In this document: in pieces, positions 26,405 to 35,670 of the stretch
Numbering within the stretch: the first letter of the stretch is position 1
Layout: each line of letters starts with the position of its first letter
NCBI RefSeq assembly: GCF_900536025.1
Contig: NZ_UNOZ01000037.1
Span: 156,068-220,067, forward strand
Reading direction: 5' to 3'
Source of the DNA: Pseudomonas reidholzensis
Lineage (GTDB): Bacteria > Pseudomonadota > Gammaproteobacteria > Pseudomonadales > Pseudomonadaceae
Length of the DNA: 64,000 nt
Notes under the pieces: model-generated
What the model was told of the DNA's origin: nothing
The model's database searches: none
The model's input: the letters and a program-made list of their open reading frames with translations, nothing else
Translations under genes and position numbers: made by a program

Positions 26405-28305
26405 ACCATGACCTCGGCCAGGTTGCCTTTGGTCTCCAGCCAGCTCTTGCGATCACCGGCGCGCTTCTTCGCCAGCAGCTTGTCCATCAGCTCGCAGGTC
26501 GCCTCGACGTCGTCCAAGGTCAGCTGGACCAGGCGCCGGGTGTTCGGGTCCATGGTGGTCTCGCGCAGCTGCGGCGGGTTCATCTCGCCCAGGCCCTTGA
26601 AGCGGGTGACCTGCGGCTTGCCGCGCTTCTTCTCGGCGACCAGCCGATCAAGAATGCCGTCGCGCTCAGGCTCGTCGAGGGCGTAGTAGATTTCCTTGCC
26701 GAGGTCGATGCGGTACAGCGGCGGCATCGCCACGTAGACATGCCCGGCCTCGACCAGCGTGCGGAAGTGCTGGACGAACAGCGCACACAGCAGGGTGGCG
26801 ATGTGCAGGCCGTCGGAGTCGGCGTCGGCGAGGATGCAGACCTTGCCATAGCGCAGCTGGGACAGGTCGGTGGCACCCGGATCGACGCCGATGGCGACGG
26901 CGATGTTGTGCACTTCCTGGCTGGCGAGCACTTCGCCACCGTCGACTTCCCAGGTGTTGAGGATCTTCCCGCGCAGCGGCAGGATGGCCTGGAATTCCTT
27001 GTCCCGCGCCTGCTTGGCCGAACCACCGGCGGAGTCACCCTCGACCAGGAACAGTTCCGAGCGCATCGGGTCCTGGCCGGCGCAATCCGCCAGCTTGCCG
27101 GGCAGCGCCGGGCCCTGGGTGATGCGCTTGCGCTCGACCTTCTTGCTCGCCTTGAGGCGCCGGCCAGCGTTGCTGATGGCCAGCTCGGCGAGCTGCATGC
27201 CCAGCTCCGGATGGCCGTTGAGCCACAGGCTGAAGGCATCCTTGACCACCCCGGAGACGAACGCCGCCGCTTCACGCGACGACAGGCGCTCTTTGGTCTG
27301 CCCGGAGAACTGTGGCTCCTGCATCTTCATCGACAGGACGAAGCTGATCCGCTCCCAGATGTCTTCCGGCGCCAGCTTGACCCCGCGTGGCAACAGGTTG
27401 CGGAACTCGCAGAACTCGCGCATGGCGTCGAGCAGGCCCTGGCGCAGGCCGTTGACGTGGGTGCCGCCCTGGGCCGTGGGGATCAGGTTGACGTAGCTTT
27501 CCTGGACACTGTCACCGCCCTCGGGCAGCCACAGCAGGGCCCAGTCGACGGCTTCCTTGTTGCCGGCCAGGCTGCCGCAGAACGGCTCGTCGGGCAGCCG
27601 CGGGAACTCGCTGACCGAGTCGACCAGGTACGAGCGCAGGCCGTCCTCATAGTGCCATTCGACTTTTTCGCCGCTGGCCTTGTCCTCGAAGCTAATGGAC
27701 AGGCCCGGGCACAGCACGGCCTTGGCCTTGAGCACATGCTTGAGGCGGCTGATGGAAAATTTCGGCGAATCGAAATACTTCGGGTCAGGGCTGAAATACA
27801 CGCTGGTGCCGGTGTTGCGCTTGCCAACGCTACCGACAACTTCCAGCTCGGTGGCCTTGTAGCCATCGGCGAAGGTCATCTGGTACTCGTTGCCGTCGCG
27901 CTTGACCCGCACCCGCACCTGCGTCGACAGGGCGTTGACCACCGAAATGCCGACGCCGTGCAGGCCCCCGGAGAACTGGTAGTTCTTGTTCGAGAACTTG
28001 CCACCGGCGTGCAGCTTGGTGAGGATCAATTCGACGCCAGAGACGCCTTCTTCCGGGTGGATGTCCACCGGCATGCCGCGGCCGTCGTCGCTGACTTCCA
28101 GCGAATGGTCGGCATGCAGCACGACCTGCACCGAACGGGCGTGACCGGCCAGGGCTTCGTCGACACTGTTGTCGATGACTTCCTGGGCGAGGTGGTTCGG
28201 CCGGCTGGTGTCGGTGTACATGCCCGGACGCTTGCGAACCGGGTCGAGGCCGGAGAGGACTTCGATGGCGTCTGCGTTATAGGCGCTAGCGCTGGGATTG
28301 GCCAT
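26401..28305 (-). CDS. parE: DNA topoisomerase IV subunit B ParE
   Basis: ATPase subunit of topoisomerase IV. The 634 residues contain the GHKL ATPase (VIDNSVDEALAGH, DDGRGMPVDIH, GGLHGVGISVVNAL), a transducer domain and a TOPRIM domain (EGDSAGGSA and DADSDGLH). Length and motifs are normal. It lies 35 bases after yqiA and overlaps the esterase gene by four bases. Confidence 0.98.
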   Translation of the reverse strand: MANPSASAYNADAIEVLSGLDPVRKRPGMYTDTSRPNHLAQEVIDNSVDEALAGHARSVQVVLHADHSLEVSDDGRGMPVDIHPEEGVSGVELILTKLHAGGKFSNKNYQFSGGLHGVGISVVNALSTQVRVRVKRDGNEYQMTFADGYKATELEVVGSVGKRNTGTSVYFSPDPKYFDSPKFSISRLKHVLKAKAVLCPGLSISFEDKASGEKVEWHYEDGLRSYLVDSVSEFPRLPDEPFCGSLAGNKEAVDWALLWLPEGGDSVQESYVNLIPTAQGGTHVNGLRQGLLDAMREFCEFRNLLPRGVKLAPEDIWERISFVLSMKMQEPQFSGQTKERLSSREAAAFVSGVVKDAFSLWLNGHPELGMQLAELAISNAGRRLKASKKVERKRITQGPALPGKLADCAGQDPMRSELFLVEGDSAGGSAKQARDKEFQAILPLRGKILNTWEVDGGEVLASQEVHNIAVAIGVDPGATDLSQLRYGKVCILADADSDGLHIATLLCALFVQHFRTLVEAGHVYVAMPPLYRIDLGKEIYYALDEPERDGILDRLVAEKKRGKPQVTRFKGLGEMNPPQLRETTMDPNTRRLVQLTLDDVEATCELMDKLLAKKRAGDRKSWLETKGNLAEVMV

Positions 28306-28340
28306 GGGTTCTCGTCGTCAGTCTGGTGAGTGCGAAAAAA

Positions 28341-28949
28341 TCAAAATTCAGCAAAATCGAGCGCCGCATACTGCCCGCGGGCGATACCGGCGAAGGCCAG
28401 CAACGCCGGCAGGCGCTCGCTGAAACCTTGGAAACTGTGGTCGCCGCCCGCCTCGATGCGCAGGGCACAGGCCCGGTAGTAAGCCTCGGCGTGGCGATAG
28501 TCGAGGGTTTCATCGGCCGTCTGCAACCACACTTGATAGCGGCTGGCGTCGGTCGGCGCGGGGACTTCCAGCTCGGCCAGGGCCTGCACGTGGTCCAGGG
28601 TCAGTTCCCAGGGCTCGTCGGTGTACAGGTTGCGCTGGGTGCCCAGGTAACCGTCGAACAGCCGGTGTGGGGCGACCGCCGGGTTGACCAGCAGGGCCTT
28701 GAGGCCGTGGCGCTGCGCCAGGTAAGTGGCATAGTAGCCGCCGAGTGAACTGCCCACCAGCAAGGGCGCGCCGAGCTCATCGATGGCGCTTTCGAGCTGG
28801 GCGATGGCCTGGCGCGGGTGGTGGTGCAGCGCGGGCACGCGCAACTGCGCGGACAGGCCCAGCTGCTGCATCACGGCCTCGAGCTGGCGCGCCTTGGTCG
28901 ACAAGGGCGAGCTGTTGAACCCATGGATATAAAGGATGGAACCCGACAT
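28341..28949 (-). CDS. yqiA: YqiA-type alpha/beta hydrolase (esterase)
   Basis: A 202-residue cytoplasmic hydrolase of the YqiA/UPF0227 family. Seen: oxyanion stretch ILYIHGFNSSP, nucleophile elbow GSSLGG (S68) and a late GGDHSF histidine. In E. coli yqiA sits between cpdA and parE, exactly as here. ATG at 28949 (MSGSILYIHG) was chosen; a longer frame adds an unlikely 54-residue leader. The natural substrate is unknown. Confidence 0.88.
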   Translation of the reverse strand: MSGSILYIHGFNSSPLSTKARQLEAVMQQLGLSAQLRVPALHHHPRQAIAQLESAIDELGAPLLVGSSLGGYYATYLAQRHGLKALLVNPAVAPHRLFDGYLGTQRNLYTDEPWELTLDHVQALAELEVPAPTDASRYQVWLQTADETLDYRHAEAYYRACALRIEAGGDHSFQGFSERLPALLAFAGIARGQYAALDFAEF

Positions 28950-29091
28950 GCTGCCCCCGGAGTCTGCTGCGGCGCGCCCTCCTGTAGGGGCGCAGGGACG
29001 CGCAGTGTAGCGTGTTCGCTGGGCGTTGGCGTAGCTTAGGGATTTTCGCAACACTTTCCCCAGGCCTGGCGGGGCTGCTGCACGGCCCCGG

Positions 29092-29901
29092 TCAATAACC
29101 CGCGCTGTCAAAATCCAGTTTTACCTCGAAGTCGCGCGCGCGCTCCACGCCCGTCTCCAGCCGACCATCGGCATGCAGGCGAAGCCAGCGATACCCCGGC
29201 TGCTCCTCGCTGACCTTGAAGTCCTCGCTGTGCGGCGCGAACTGGATGCAGGTGGACGGCGTGGCCAGGAAGCGCACGCCGTCGCGCAGTTCATCCCACG
29301 CCTGGTGAATATGGCCCCAGAGGACCGCCCTGACCTGCGCATGCTGGCGTACCCGCTGCAACAGCGCATCGGCATTGCGCAGGCCGATCGGCTCGATCCA
29401 GGCACAACCGATGTCCACCGGCTGATGATGGCAGCACACCAGGCAGTGGCGCTCGCCGGCCGTGGCCAAGGCGTCGTCGAGCAGCGCCAACTGAGCGTCT
29501 GCGAGCAGGCCGTGGGTCGCGCCGAGCACCGCCGAATCGAGCATGACGATGCGCCAGCCACCGATATCGGTCACCGCCTGGACCAGGTCACTGCCCTGCG
29601 CCACCTCGGCCATCACCCGCGCCTCGTCATGATTGCCGGGCAACCACCGCGTGGGCACGGCAAACGCCGCGGTCATCTGGCGAAACGCCTGGTACGCCGC
29701 CACACTGCCGTCCTGGGTCAGGTCGCCGGTGCACAGCAGCAGGTCGATCTGCGGCTGCTCGCGCTGCACCTGGGCGATCACGTGGCGCAGGCTGTCGCGC
29801 GTATTGAGGCCCAGCAGGGTGCCCGCCGGGTCGGCGAACAGATGGGCGTCGGTCAGTTGCACCACATGCAGCGGCGCGGGGGGATGGTTGGGCTGCGGCA
29901 A
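29092..29901 (-). CDS. cpdA: 3',5'-cyclic AMP phosphodiesterase CpdA (TTG start)
   Basis: Metallophosphoesterase that lowers cAMP and so tunes Crp/Vfr-type signalling. The five metal-binding blocks are present: VQLTDAHLF, CTGDLTQDG, LPGNHDE, CCHHQPV and LWGHIHQAWD. No ATG is available at the N-terminus. TTG at 29901 is preceded by AGGAG seven bases upstream, giving 269 residues; TTG at 29916 would place that ribosome site inside the gene. The nudF-yqiB-cpdA-yqiA-parE context supports the call. Confidence 0.93.
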   Translation of the reverse strand: MPQPNHPPAPLHVVQLTDAHLFADPAGTLLGLNTRDSLRHVIAQVQREQPQIDLLLCTGDLTQDGSVAAYQAFRQMTAAFAVPTRWLPGNHDEARVMAEVAQGSDLVQAVTDIGGWRIVMLDSAVLGATHGLLADAQLALLDDALATAGERHCLVCCHHQPVDIGCAWIEPIGLRNADALLQRVRQHAQVRAVLWGHIHQAWDELRDGVRFLATPSTCIQFAPHSEDFKVSEEQPGYRWLRLHADGRLETGVERARDFEVKLDFDSAGY

Positions 29902-29986
29902 CGGCCGTCTCCTCAAGCGGATTCAGGGCGATTATCGCCGCTGACGGGTTTCGAGCAAACACTCGAAACCGATCCAGCTCACATTT

Positions 29987-30433
29987 TCAGCGTACCGCTA
30001 CCAGTTCATGGCCGCAGGCCAGGCAATGACTCAGCCATTCGCCGAGAAACAGGTTGAGCTGGGCCTTCTCGTCCGGCTGATGCATCGCCTCGTTGGGGTA
30101 CGGATAGATGCTGCGAAACCGCCGGGCGTGCTCGGCGCTGACCACTTCGGCCATGCGCGCATCGTGATACACCTGAACTTCCAGCTGCGGCACCGGCAAC
30201 CACGGCAGGCTGTGCTCCTGACGCACCCGCAAGGTGGTGGTATACGGGCAGGACAACACCACATCGAGCACCAGCACGCCGAGCATCTGGTCGCCCTGGG
30301 TCATGCCGATACGGCGCGAACTCGGGGTGCTGCGCATGTCCGGGAGCAAACGCATCAGGCGGGCATAGTTGGCCTCGCAGGCTGACTGCAGCCCGACCAG
30401 ATCGACCCGATAACGCTCGCGCAGCAGGTTCAC
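29987..30433 (-). CDS. yqiB: DUF1249 / YqiB family protein (GTG start)
   Basis: A 148-residue soluble protein resembling E. coli YqiB: CEANYARLMRLLPD near the N-terminus, PYTTTLRVRQEH, VQVYHDARMAEVVS, RSIYPYPNEAMHQPDEKAQLN and LGEWLSHCLACG. GTG at 30433 overlaps the nudF stop (GTGA) with GAGG nine bases upstream, a coupled start. Function unknown, but the gene is conserved between nudF and cpdA. Confidence 0.87.
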   Translation of the reverse strand: MNLLRERYRVDLVGLQSACEANYARLMRLLPDMRSTPSSRRIGMTQGDQMLGVLVLDVVLSCPYTTTLRVRQEHSLPWLPVPQLEVQVYHDARMAEVVSAEHARRFRSIYPYPNEAMHQPDEKAQLNLFLGEWLSHCLACGHELVAVR

Positions 30434-31047
30434 TTCCACATACCTCGTACTTCGTCTCTGTTCAGCGCCAGCCACTGCAGGCCAATGATCGTCGCCGCGT
30501 TACAGATACGTCCATCGCGTACGGCCTGCAGCGCGTCCTCGAACGACCACACCCGCACACGGATATCCTCACCCTCTTCTTCCAGCCCATGCAGGCCGCC
30601 GGCGCCCTCGCTGATGCAACGCCCGAGGAACAGGTGGACGAATTCGTCGCTGCCGCCCGGCGACGGGAAGTAGCGGGTCATCGGCCACAGGGCGGCAAAC
30701 GTCAGCCCGGCTTCCTCGTCGGCCTCGCGGTGGGCGACCTCCTCAGGCTGCTCGTCCTTGTCGATCAGGCCGGCGACCATCTCGATCAGCCAAGGGTTGT
30801 CGACCTTGCCCATGGCACCGACGCGGAACTGCTCGATCAGCACCACCTCGTCGCGTTGCGGGTCGTAGGGCAGGACACACACCGCATCGTGACGCACGAA
30901 CAGCTCGCGGCTGATTTCACGGCCCATGCCACCGGCGAACAGCTCGTGGCGCAGGTGCACCTTGTCGAGCTTGTAGAAGCCTTGGAAACAGTTCTCGCGC
31001 TTGACGATCTCGACCGCCCTTGGCACTGAAATTGACGTGTCTGTCAT
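30430..31047 (-). CDS. nudF: ADP-ribose diphosphatase NudF
   Basis: Nudix hydrolase that cuts ADP-ribose to AMP and ribose 5-phosphate. The 205 residues carry an intact Nudix box at about 93-115, ending READEEAGL. The ring before it (HDAVCVLPYDPQRDEVVLIEQFR) and the later FPSPGGSDEFVHLFLG stretch are typical of the ADP-ribose pyrophosphatase group. First gene of the cluster that continues to parE, divergent from the lipoprotein gene. Confidence 0.95.
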   Translation of the reverse strand: MTDTSISVPRAVEIVKRENCFQGFYKLDKVHLRHELFAGGMGREISRELFVRHDAVCVLPYDPQRDEVVLIEQFRVGAMGKVDNPWLIEMVAGLIDKDEQPEEVAHREADEEAGLTFAALWPMTRYFPSPGGSDEFVHLFLGRCISEGAGGLHGLEEEGEDIRVRVWSFEDALQAVRDGRICNAATIIGLQWLALNRDEVRGMWK

Positions 31048-31231
31048 GGAAATCCTCGTTACCTCTAATGCTGCATCGCGCCATCCTACTCTGCGTGCCG
31101 CCCGGTTTCATCCCTTTCCAGCGACCGTTCGTGCGACCGGGACAGCTCGGCTTCTGTCTGTTAGCTTAGTGGCGAACCGAAGGCTTTGCCGACGGTCCAA
31201 GGCCGACTATTCCTGTTCTGCAAGGATCATC

Positions 31232-31978
31232 ATGACGCTTGTCAAACTGACTTCCGTGGCTGTGCTGGCAGTGGCCCTGAGCGCCTGCCAAAGCCTCTTC
31301 GCACCCAACTATCGGGCCCCGCTCGAGGTCAAGCGCGAAGCCTGGGAGCACGTCAAGCCGGGCTGCAGCGAGAGCGACTGCCCGCTGGTGAACATCGACA
31401 CCGTGCACTTCCCTGACCTGCCCAAGCTCGACGCCATCGTCGAGAGCCGCCTGCTGCAACTGACCGAGGACAACCAGCGCAGCACCACCCCGACCTCGCT
31501 CAAGGCCTATGAAACGCAGTACCTGGCCAGCGCCGAGAAGCGCAACAGCAGCTACCTGCAAGCCAAGGTACGCGAGCAGCATGACGGGCTGGTGATCGTC
31601 GAATTCTCCAGCTACCTGGACAGCGGTGGCGCCCACGGCATGCCCGGGCGCGCCTTCATCAACTATTCGCGCAAGCAGGACAAGGTCCTGACCCTGCAGG
31701 ACATGCTGGTGGCCGGCCAGGAAGAGACGTTCTGGAAGACCGTCGAAGAGTCGCACCGGGCCTGGATGATCAGCACCGGCATGGACAAGGACGCGGAATT
31801 CGTCAAGACCTGGCCGTTCAAGAAGTCCCCGCACATCGCCCTGACCTATGGTGCGGTCGTGGTGAAGTACGAGGTCTATGCCATTGCGCCCTACTCCATG
31901 GGCCACATCGAACTGAAAATCCCCTACCCGCGCCTGAACGGCGTGCTCAAGCCTGAGCTGTTTCCCGGGCGCGGTTGA
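31232..31978 (+). CDS. RsiV/DUF3298-type lipoprotein
   Basis: A 248-residue probable lipoprotein: signal peptide with lipobox LSAC (C19), then a globular periplasmic domain. The C-terminal half (FINYSRKQDKVLTLQDMLVAG, ALTYGAVVVKYEVYAIAPYSMGHIELKIPY) resembles the DUF3298 domain found in RsiV-type proteins. ATG at 31232 follows AAGGA. The last 32 bases overlap the 3' end of cytX on the other strand. Role unknown; possibly envelope sensing or lysozyme-inhibitor-like binding. Confidence 0.78.
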   Translation: MTLVKLTSVAVLAVALSACQSLFAPNYRAPLEVKREAWEHVKPGCSESDCPLVNIDTVHFPDLPKLDAIVESRLLQLTEDNQRSTTPTSLKAYETQYLASAEKRNSSYLQAKVREQHDGLVIVEFSSYLDSGGAHGMPGRAFINYSRKQDKVLTLQDMLVAGQEETFWKTVEESHRAWMISTGMDKDAEFVKTWPFKKSPHIALTYGAVVVKYEVYAIAPYSMGHIELKIPYPRLNGVLKPELFPGRG

Positions 31979-33230
31979 CGCTCAACAGCCCATACAGCAC
32001 ACCTGCCAGCAGCAACGCCGGCAGGGTCGCGCCCAGCTCGGGTGCCTGGCTGGCCATCAGGTGATAAGCCGCCACGCCCACCGCCCAGGACAGCAGCGCT
32101 TGCCAGTGCAGCCCGTCGACCTGGGTCGGCAGCTGCCGGCGGCGGATCACGAAGTGGTCGATCAGCACCACGCCGAACAGTGGCGCGAACACCGAACCGA
32201 TCAACAGCAGGAAGTTTTCGTACTGGGCCAGCGGTGCCAGGTAGGCGATCAGCGTGCACAGCACACCGATGGCCAGGGCCAGGTGCTCGACCTTGATGCG
32301 CACCAGCAGGCCGGTCGAGACCGCGCCGGAGTGGATATCGGCAAAGGCGTTTTCGGTTTCGTCGAGCAGGATCAGCAACAGCGGGATACCCAGCCCGGCA
32401 CCGGCCAGCGCCAGCAGCAGCGCATTGGCTTCACCGCTCGGGGCGAAGGCCAGGGTGTAGGCCACGCCCAGGCTCATCAACCAGGCATTGCCGAGGAAAT
32501 AACCCAGCACCGTGCCGCTGAACACCCGGCTGGCGCGTCCGGCGAAGCGTGAATAGTCGGCGATCAACGGCAACCACGACAGCGGCATGGCGATGACGAT
32601 GTCAAAGCCCACCGCCAGCGACATCGAACCGTCACCGGCACGTGCCCAGATAGCCGCCAGGTCAGCCTTGGCAAAGAGGTTCCAGGTCAGCCACAGGCAG
32701 GCACCGATCAGCAGCCAGATGCCCCATTTGCGCAGGATCTTGCGCACGAAGGTCAGCGGCCCGCAGATGGCCAGCAGGGTCGCCAGCGCACCGAAGCACA
32801 GGGTCCACAACAACGGGCTGGTCCACACGCTGTCGGCACCGAACGCGCGCGCGCCAAGCAGGCTGGCGGCGTCGCGCATGACGATGATCTCGAACGAGCC
32901 CCAGCCGATCAGCTGTAGCAGGTTGAGCACCGCCGGCAGGCGTGCGCCATGGCCGCCGAGGGTCAGGCGCAGGGTGCCCATGGCCGACAGGCCGGTGTCG
33001 CTGCCGATCACCCCGGCCGCCGCCAGCAGCAGCACGCCCACCGCGGTGCCGAGGACGATCGCCAGTACCGCGCCCGCCAGGCCCAGGCCGGGGGCGAGCA
33101 TGGCGCCGACCTGCAGCACCATCAGGCCGGTGCCAAGGGAGAACCACAGGACGAACAGGTCACGCGCGCCGAACAGGCGCTGGCTGGCAGGGATCGGGTG
33201 ATCGGGTGAGAAATGGCTGGGGGTGGTCAT
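31947..33230 (-). CDS. cytX: Probable hydroxymethylpyrimidine transporter CytX (NCS1 family)
   Basis: A 427-residue inner-membrane permease with about 12 hydrophobic segments, starting with a hydrophilic 20-residue N-terminus and FGARDLFVLWFSLGTGLMVLQ. CytX-type NCS1 permeases bring in the thiamine pyrimidine precursor HMP (family and context knowledge). It lies just downstream of thiC on the same strand, which supports that role over cytosine uptake. A strong hairpin repeat separates the two genes, so read-through from the thiC riboswitch is possible but not proven. Confidence 0.83.
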   Translation of the reverse strand: MTTPSHFSPDHPIPASQRLFGARDLFVLWFSLGTGLMVLQVGAMLAPGLGLAGAVLAIVLGTAVGVLLLAAAGVIGSDTGLSAMGTLRLTLGGHGARLPAVLNLLQLIGWGSFEIIVMRDAASLLGARAFGADSVWTSPLLWTLCFGALATLLAICGPLTFVRKILRKWGIWLLIGACLWLTWNLFAKADLAAIWARAGDGSMSLAVGFDIVIAMPLSWLPLIADYSRFAGRASRVFSGTVLGYFLGNAWLMSLGVAYTLAFAPSGEANALLLALAGAGLGIPLLLILLDETENAFADIHSGAVSTGLLVRIKVEHLALAIGVLCTLIAYLAPLAQYENFLLLIGSVFAPLFGVVLIDHFVIRRRQLPTQVDGLHWQALLSWAVGVAAYHLMASQAPELGATLPALLLAGVLYGLLSVNRARETAQA

Positions 33231-33262
33231 GCTTGGGCTCGCCGGAATTAGTGTCGGGGGTT

Positions 33263-33324
33263 ACACAAGGCCGCTCCCACAAGGATCAGCAACGCTGCAA
33301 ATCCCTGTGGGAGCGGCCTTGTGT
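33263..33324. repeat. Short inverted repeat, REP-like
   Basis: Perfect 19-base arms ACACAAGGCCGCTCCCACA (33263-33281) and their complement (33306-33324) with a 24-base loop, between thiC and cytX. The arms are a divergent member of the P. putida REP family. Confidence 0.85.
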
Positions 33325-33331
33325 CGCGAAA

Positions 33332-33348
33332 GGGCCGCAGAGCGGCCC
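33332..33348 (-). terminator. Small GC hairpin downstream of thiC
   Basis: GGGCCGC / GCGGCCC stem with a three-base loop ten bases after the thiC stop. No T tract, so it may only weakly terminate or may protect the thiC mRNA end. Confidence 0.4.
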
Positions 33349-33357
33349 CGCGTTACA

Positions 33358-35244
33358 TCAGACTTTCTGGTACAGCTGGCTACCGGCCTGACGGAAGCGC
33401 TCGGACTGCTCGCGCATGCCCTCTTCAACCGACACATCCACCGCCTCGATGCGCTGGTTGGCCGCGTACTCGCGGACCTCCTGGGTGATTTTCATCGAGC
33501 AGAACTTCGGCCCGCACATCGAGCAGAAGTGGGCGACCTTGGCCGATTCCTTGGGCAGGGTCTCATCGTGGTAGGCGCGCGCGGTGTCCGGGTCCAGGCC
33601 CAGGTTGAACTGGTCCTGCCAGCGGAATTCGAAGCGCGCCTTGGACAGTGCGTTGTCGCGGATCTGCGCGCCCGGGTGGCCCTTGGCGAGGTCAGCGGCG
33701 TGCGCCGCGATCTTGTAGGTGATGATGCCGGTCTTGACGTCATCCTTGTTCGGCAAGCCCAGGTGCTCCTTGGGGGTCACGTAGCACAGCATGGCGCAAC
33801 CGAACCAGCCGATCATTGCCGCCCCGATGCCGGAGGTGATGTGGTCGTAGCCGGGCGCGATGTCGGTGGTCAGCGGGCCAAGGGTGTAGAACGGCGCCTC
33901 GTCACAGCACTCCAGCTGCTTGTCCATGTTCTCCTTGATCAACTGCATCGGCACATGGCCCGGGCCTTCGATCATGCACTGGACATCGTGCTTCCAGGCG
34001 ATCTTGGTCAGCTCGCCAAGGGTCTCCAGCTCACCGAACTGGGCGGCGTCGTTGGCGTCGGCGATCGACCCCGGACGCAGGCCATCGCCGAGCGAGAAGC
34101 TGACGTCGTAGGCCTTCATGATTTCGCAGATTTCGTCGAAATGGGTGTAGAGGAAGTTCTCCTGGTGATGCGCCAGGCACCACTTGGCCATGATCGAGCC
34201 GCCGCGGCTGACGATGCCGGTGACCCGCTTGGCGGTCAGCGGTACATAGCGCAGGAGCACGCCGGCATGGATGGTGAAGTAGTCCACGCCCTGCTCGGCC
34301 TGTTCGATCAGGGTGTCGCGGAACAGCTCCCAGGTGAGGTCTTCGGCGACCCCGCCGACTTTTTCCAGGGCCTGGTAGATCGGCACGGTGCCGATCGGTA
34401 CCGGCGAATTGCGGATGATCCACTCGCGGGTTTCGTGGATGTGCTTGCCGGTCGACAGGTCCATGACCGTGTCCGAACCCCAGCGGATGCCCCAGGTCAG
34501 CTTGGCCACTTCTTCCTCGATCGAGGAACCGAGGGCGCTGTTGCCGATGTTGCCGTTGATCTTCACCAGGAAGTTGCGGCCGATGATCATCGGCTCGAGC
34601 TCGGTGTGGTTGATGTTGGCCGGGATGATCGCGCGACCGCGGGCGATCTCCTCACGGACGAACTCGGCAGTGATCTCCTTGGGGATGCTCGCACCAAAGC
34701 TGTGGCCGGCGTGCTGCTGGTCCAGCAGGCCGGCGGCGCGGGCTTCCTGCAGCTTCATGTTCTCGCGGATGGCGACGTATTCCATCTCGGCGGTGATGAT
34801 GCCCTGGCGCGCGTAGTGCATCTGCGTGACGTTGGCCCCGGCCTTGGCCCGGCGCGGGTTGCGCACATGGGCGAAGCGCAGCTTGGTCAGCTCGGCGTCG
34901 CTCAGGCGCTGTTGGCCGAAGTTCGAGCTCAGGCCGGCCAGGCGCTCGGTGTCGCCGCGGTCGTCGATCCAGGCCGAGCGCACGTCGCCCAGGCCCTTGC
35001 GCACGTCGATGATGACGGCGGGGTCGGTGTACGGGCCGGAGGTGTCGTAGACCAGCACCGGCGCATTGGTCTCGCCGCCGAAGTCGGTGGGGGTATCGTC
35101 GAGGCTGATTTCACGCATGGGCACGCGAATATCGGGGCGCGAGCCTTCGACATAGATCTTGCGCGAACGGGTGAAGGGTTGCACGGACTGCTGATCGACT
35201 TGTGCCGATTCGCTGAGGTTGATCGCTTTTTCTTGTTTGGTCAT
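33358..35244 (-). CDS. thiC: Phosphomethylpyrimidine synthase ThiC
   Basis: Radical-SAM-type enzyme turning aminoimidazole ribotide into HMP phosphate for thiamine. The 628-residue length is normal. The unusual iron-sulfur motif CX2CX4C lies near the C-terminus (C574, C577, C582; CSMCGPKFC). ATG at 35244 (MTKQEKAINLSE) was chosen; the longer frame runs into the leader. A 174-base leader and a TPP riboswitch precede the gene, implying thiamine-pyrophosphate repression. Confidence 0.98.
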   Translation of the reverse strand: MTKQEKAINLSESAQVDQQSVQPFTRSRKIYVEGSRPDIRVPMREISLDDTPTDFGGETNAPVLVYDTSGPYTDPAVIIDVRKGLGDVRSAWIDDRGDTERLAGLSSNFGQQRLSDAELTKLRFAHVRNPRRAKAGANVTQMHYARQGIITAEMEYVAIRENMKLQEARAAGLLDQQHAGHSFGASIPKEITAEFVREEIARGRAIIPANINHTELEPMIIGRNFLVKINGNIGNSALGSSIEEEVAKLTWGIRWGSDTVMDLSTGKHIHETREWIIRNSPVPIGTVPIYQALEKVGGVAEDLTWELFRDTLIEQAEQGVDYFTIHAGVLLRYVPLTAKRVTGIVSRGGSIMAKWCLAHHQENFLYTHFDEICEIMKAYDVSFSLGDGLRPGSIADANDAAQFGELETLGELTKIAWKHDVQCMIEGPGHVPMQLIKENMDKQLECCDEAPFYTLGPLTTDIAPGYDHITSGIGAAMIGWFGCAMLCYVTPKEHLGLPNKDDVKTGIITYKIAAHAADLAKGHPGAQIRDNALSKARFEFRWQDQFNLGLDPDTARAYHDETLPKESAKVAHFCSMCGPKFCSMKITQEVREYAANQRIEAVDVSVEEGMREQSERFRQAGSQLYQKV

Positions 35245-35418
35245 CACAGGCTCCAGACGGCTTCCTAGCGGCGGAATGTCGGGGAGAACCTGAAAGACGC
35301 GGACGCACCCCATGAGATGGGTGCCGTGCCGGATACCTGGAGTGCCATGAGCGTGGTGCGCTGCTCGACAAATCCCGGACCTGACACAAGAGACTCGCCG
35401 GGAAAGCGAGAAATCTTG

Positions 35419-35502
35419 TTCCCTACGCAGGCGCTAACCTGATCAGGTTCAACGGGATCCGCAACTTTGCGATCTCAGCCTTTGCATCAAGGCACCCCGA
35501 CA
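35419..35502 (-). ncRNA. TPP (THI-box) riboswitch upstream of thiC
   Basis: Read on the minus strand from about 35500, the leader has GGGGTGCC, the helix/loop with GGCTGAGATCG, then the strongly conserved THI-box core ending TGAACCTGATCAGGTTAG and GCCTGCGTAGGGAA. This is the conserved TPP aptamer order. The long leader after it could hide the ribosome site or form a terminator; I did not resolve the expression platform. Confidence 0.95.
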
Positions 35503-35513
35503 AGAACATGCGC

Positions 35514-35543
35514 AGTCTAGACTGGAGTGGCAGCCAAAGCCAA
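35514..35543 (-). promoter_or_regulatory. Candidate sigma-70 promoter for thiC
   Basis: TTGGCT (35538-35543) and TAGACT (35514-35519) on the minus strand with 18 bases between them, each four of six to consensus. Transcription would begin about 7 bases before the TPP aptamer, which fits a riboswitch leader. Confidence 0.38.
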
Positions 35544-35670
35544 GGGGGCTTGCAGGCAGGATGATGAAAGGCGTGCCGAACGGATTGTTGCCAACGGCGC
35601 GCGGCACTACACTGGCGCATCGCTCGAAACTCAACAGTTCAGTAATTAAAACTCGTACAAGGATTGCCCT

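Larger units (their letters stand above)
35245..35670. other. thiC leader and divergent promoter region
   Basis: 426 bases between divergent thiC and the TolC-type gene. It holds the TPP riboswitch, the candidate thiC promoter and, on the plus side, the tolC-like gene's promoter region. No gene is visible. Confidence 0.8.
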
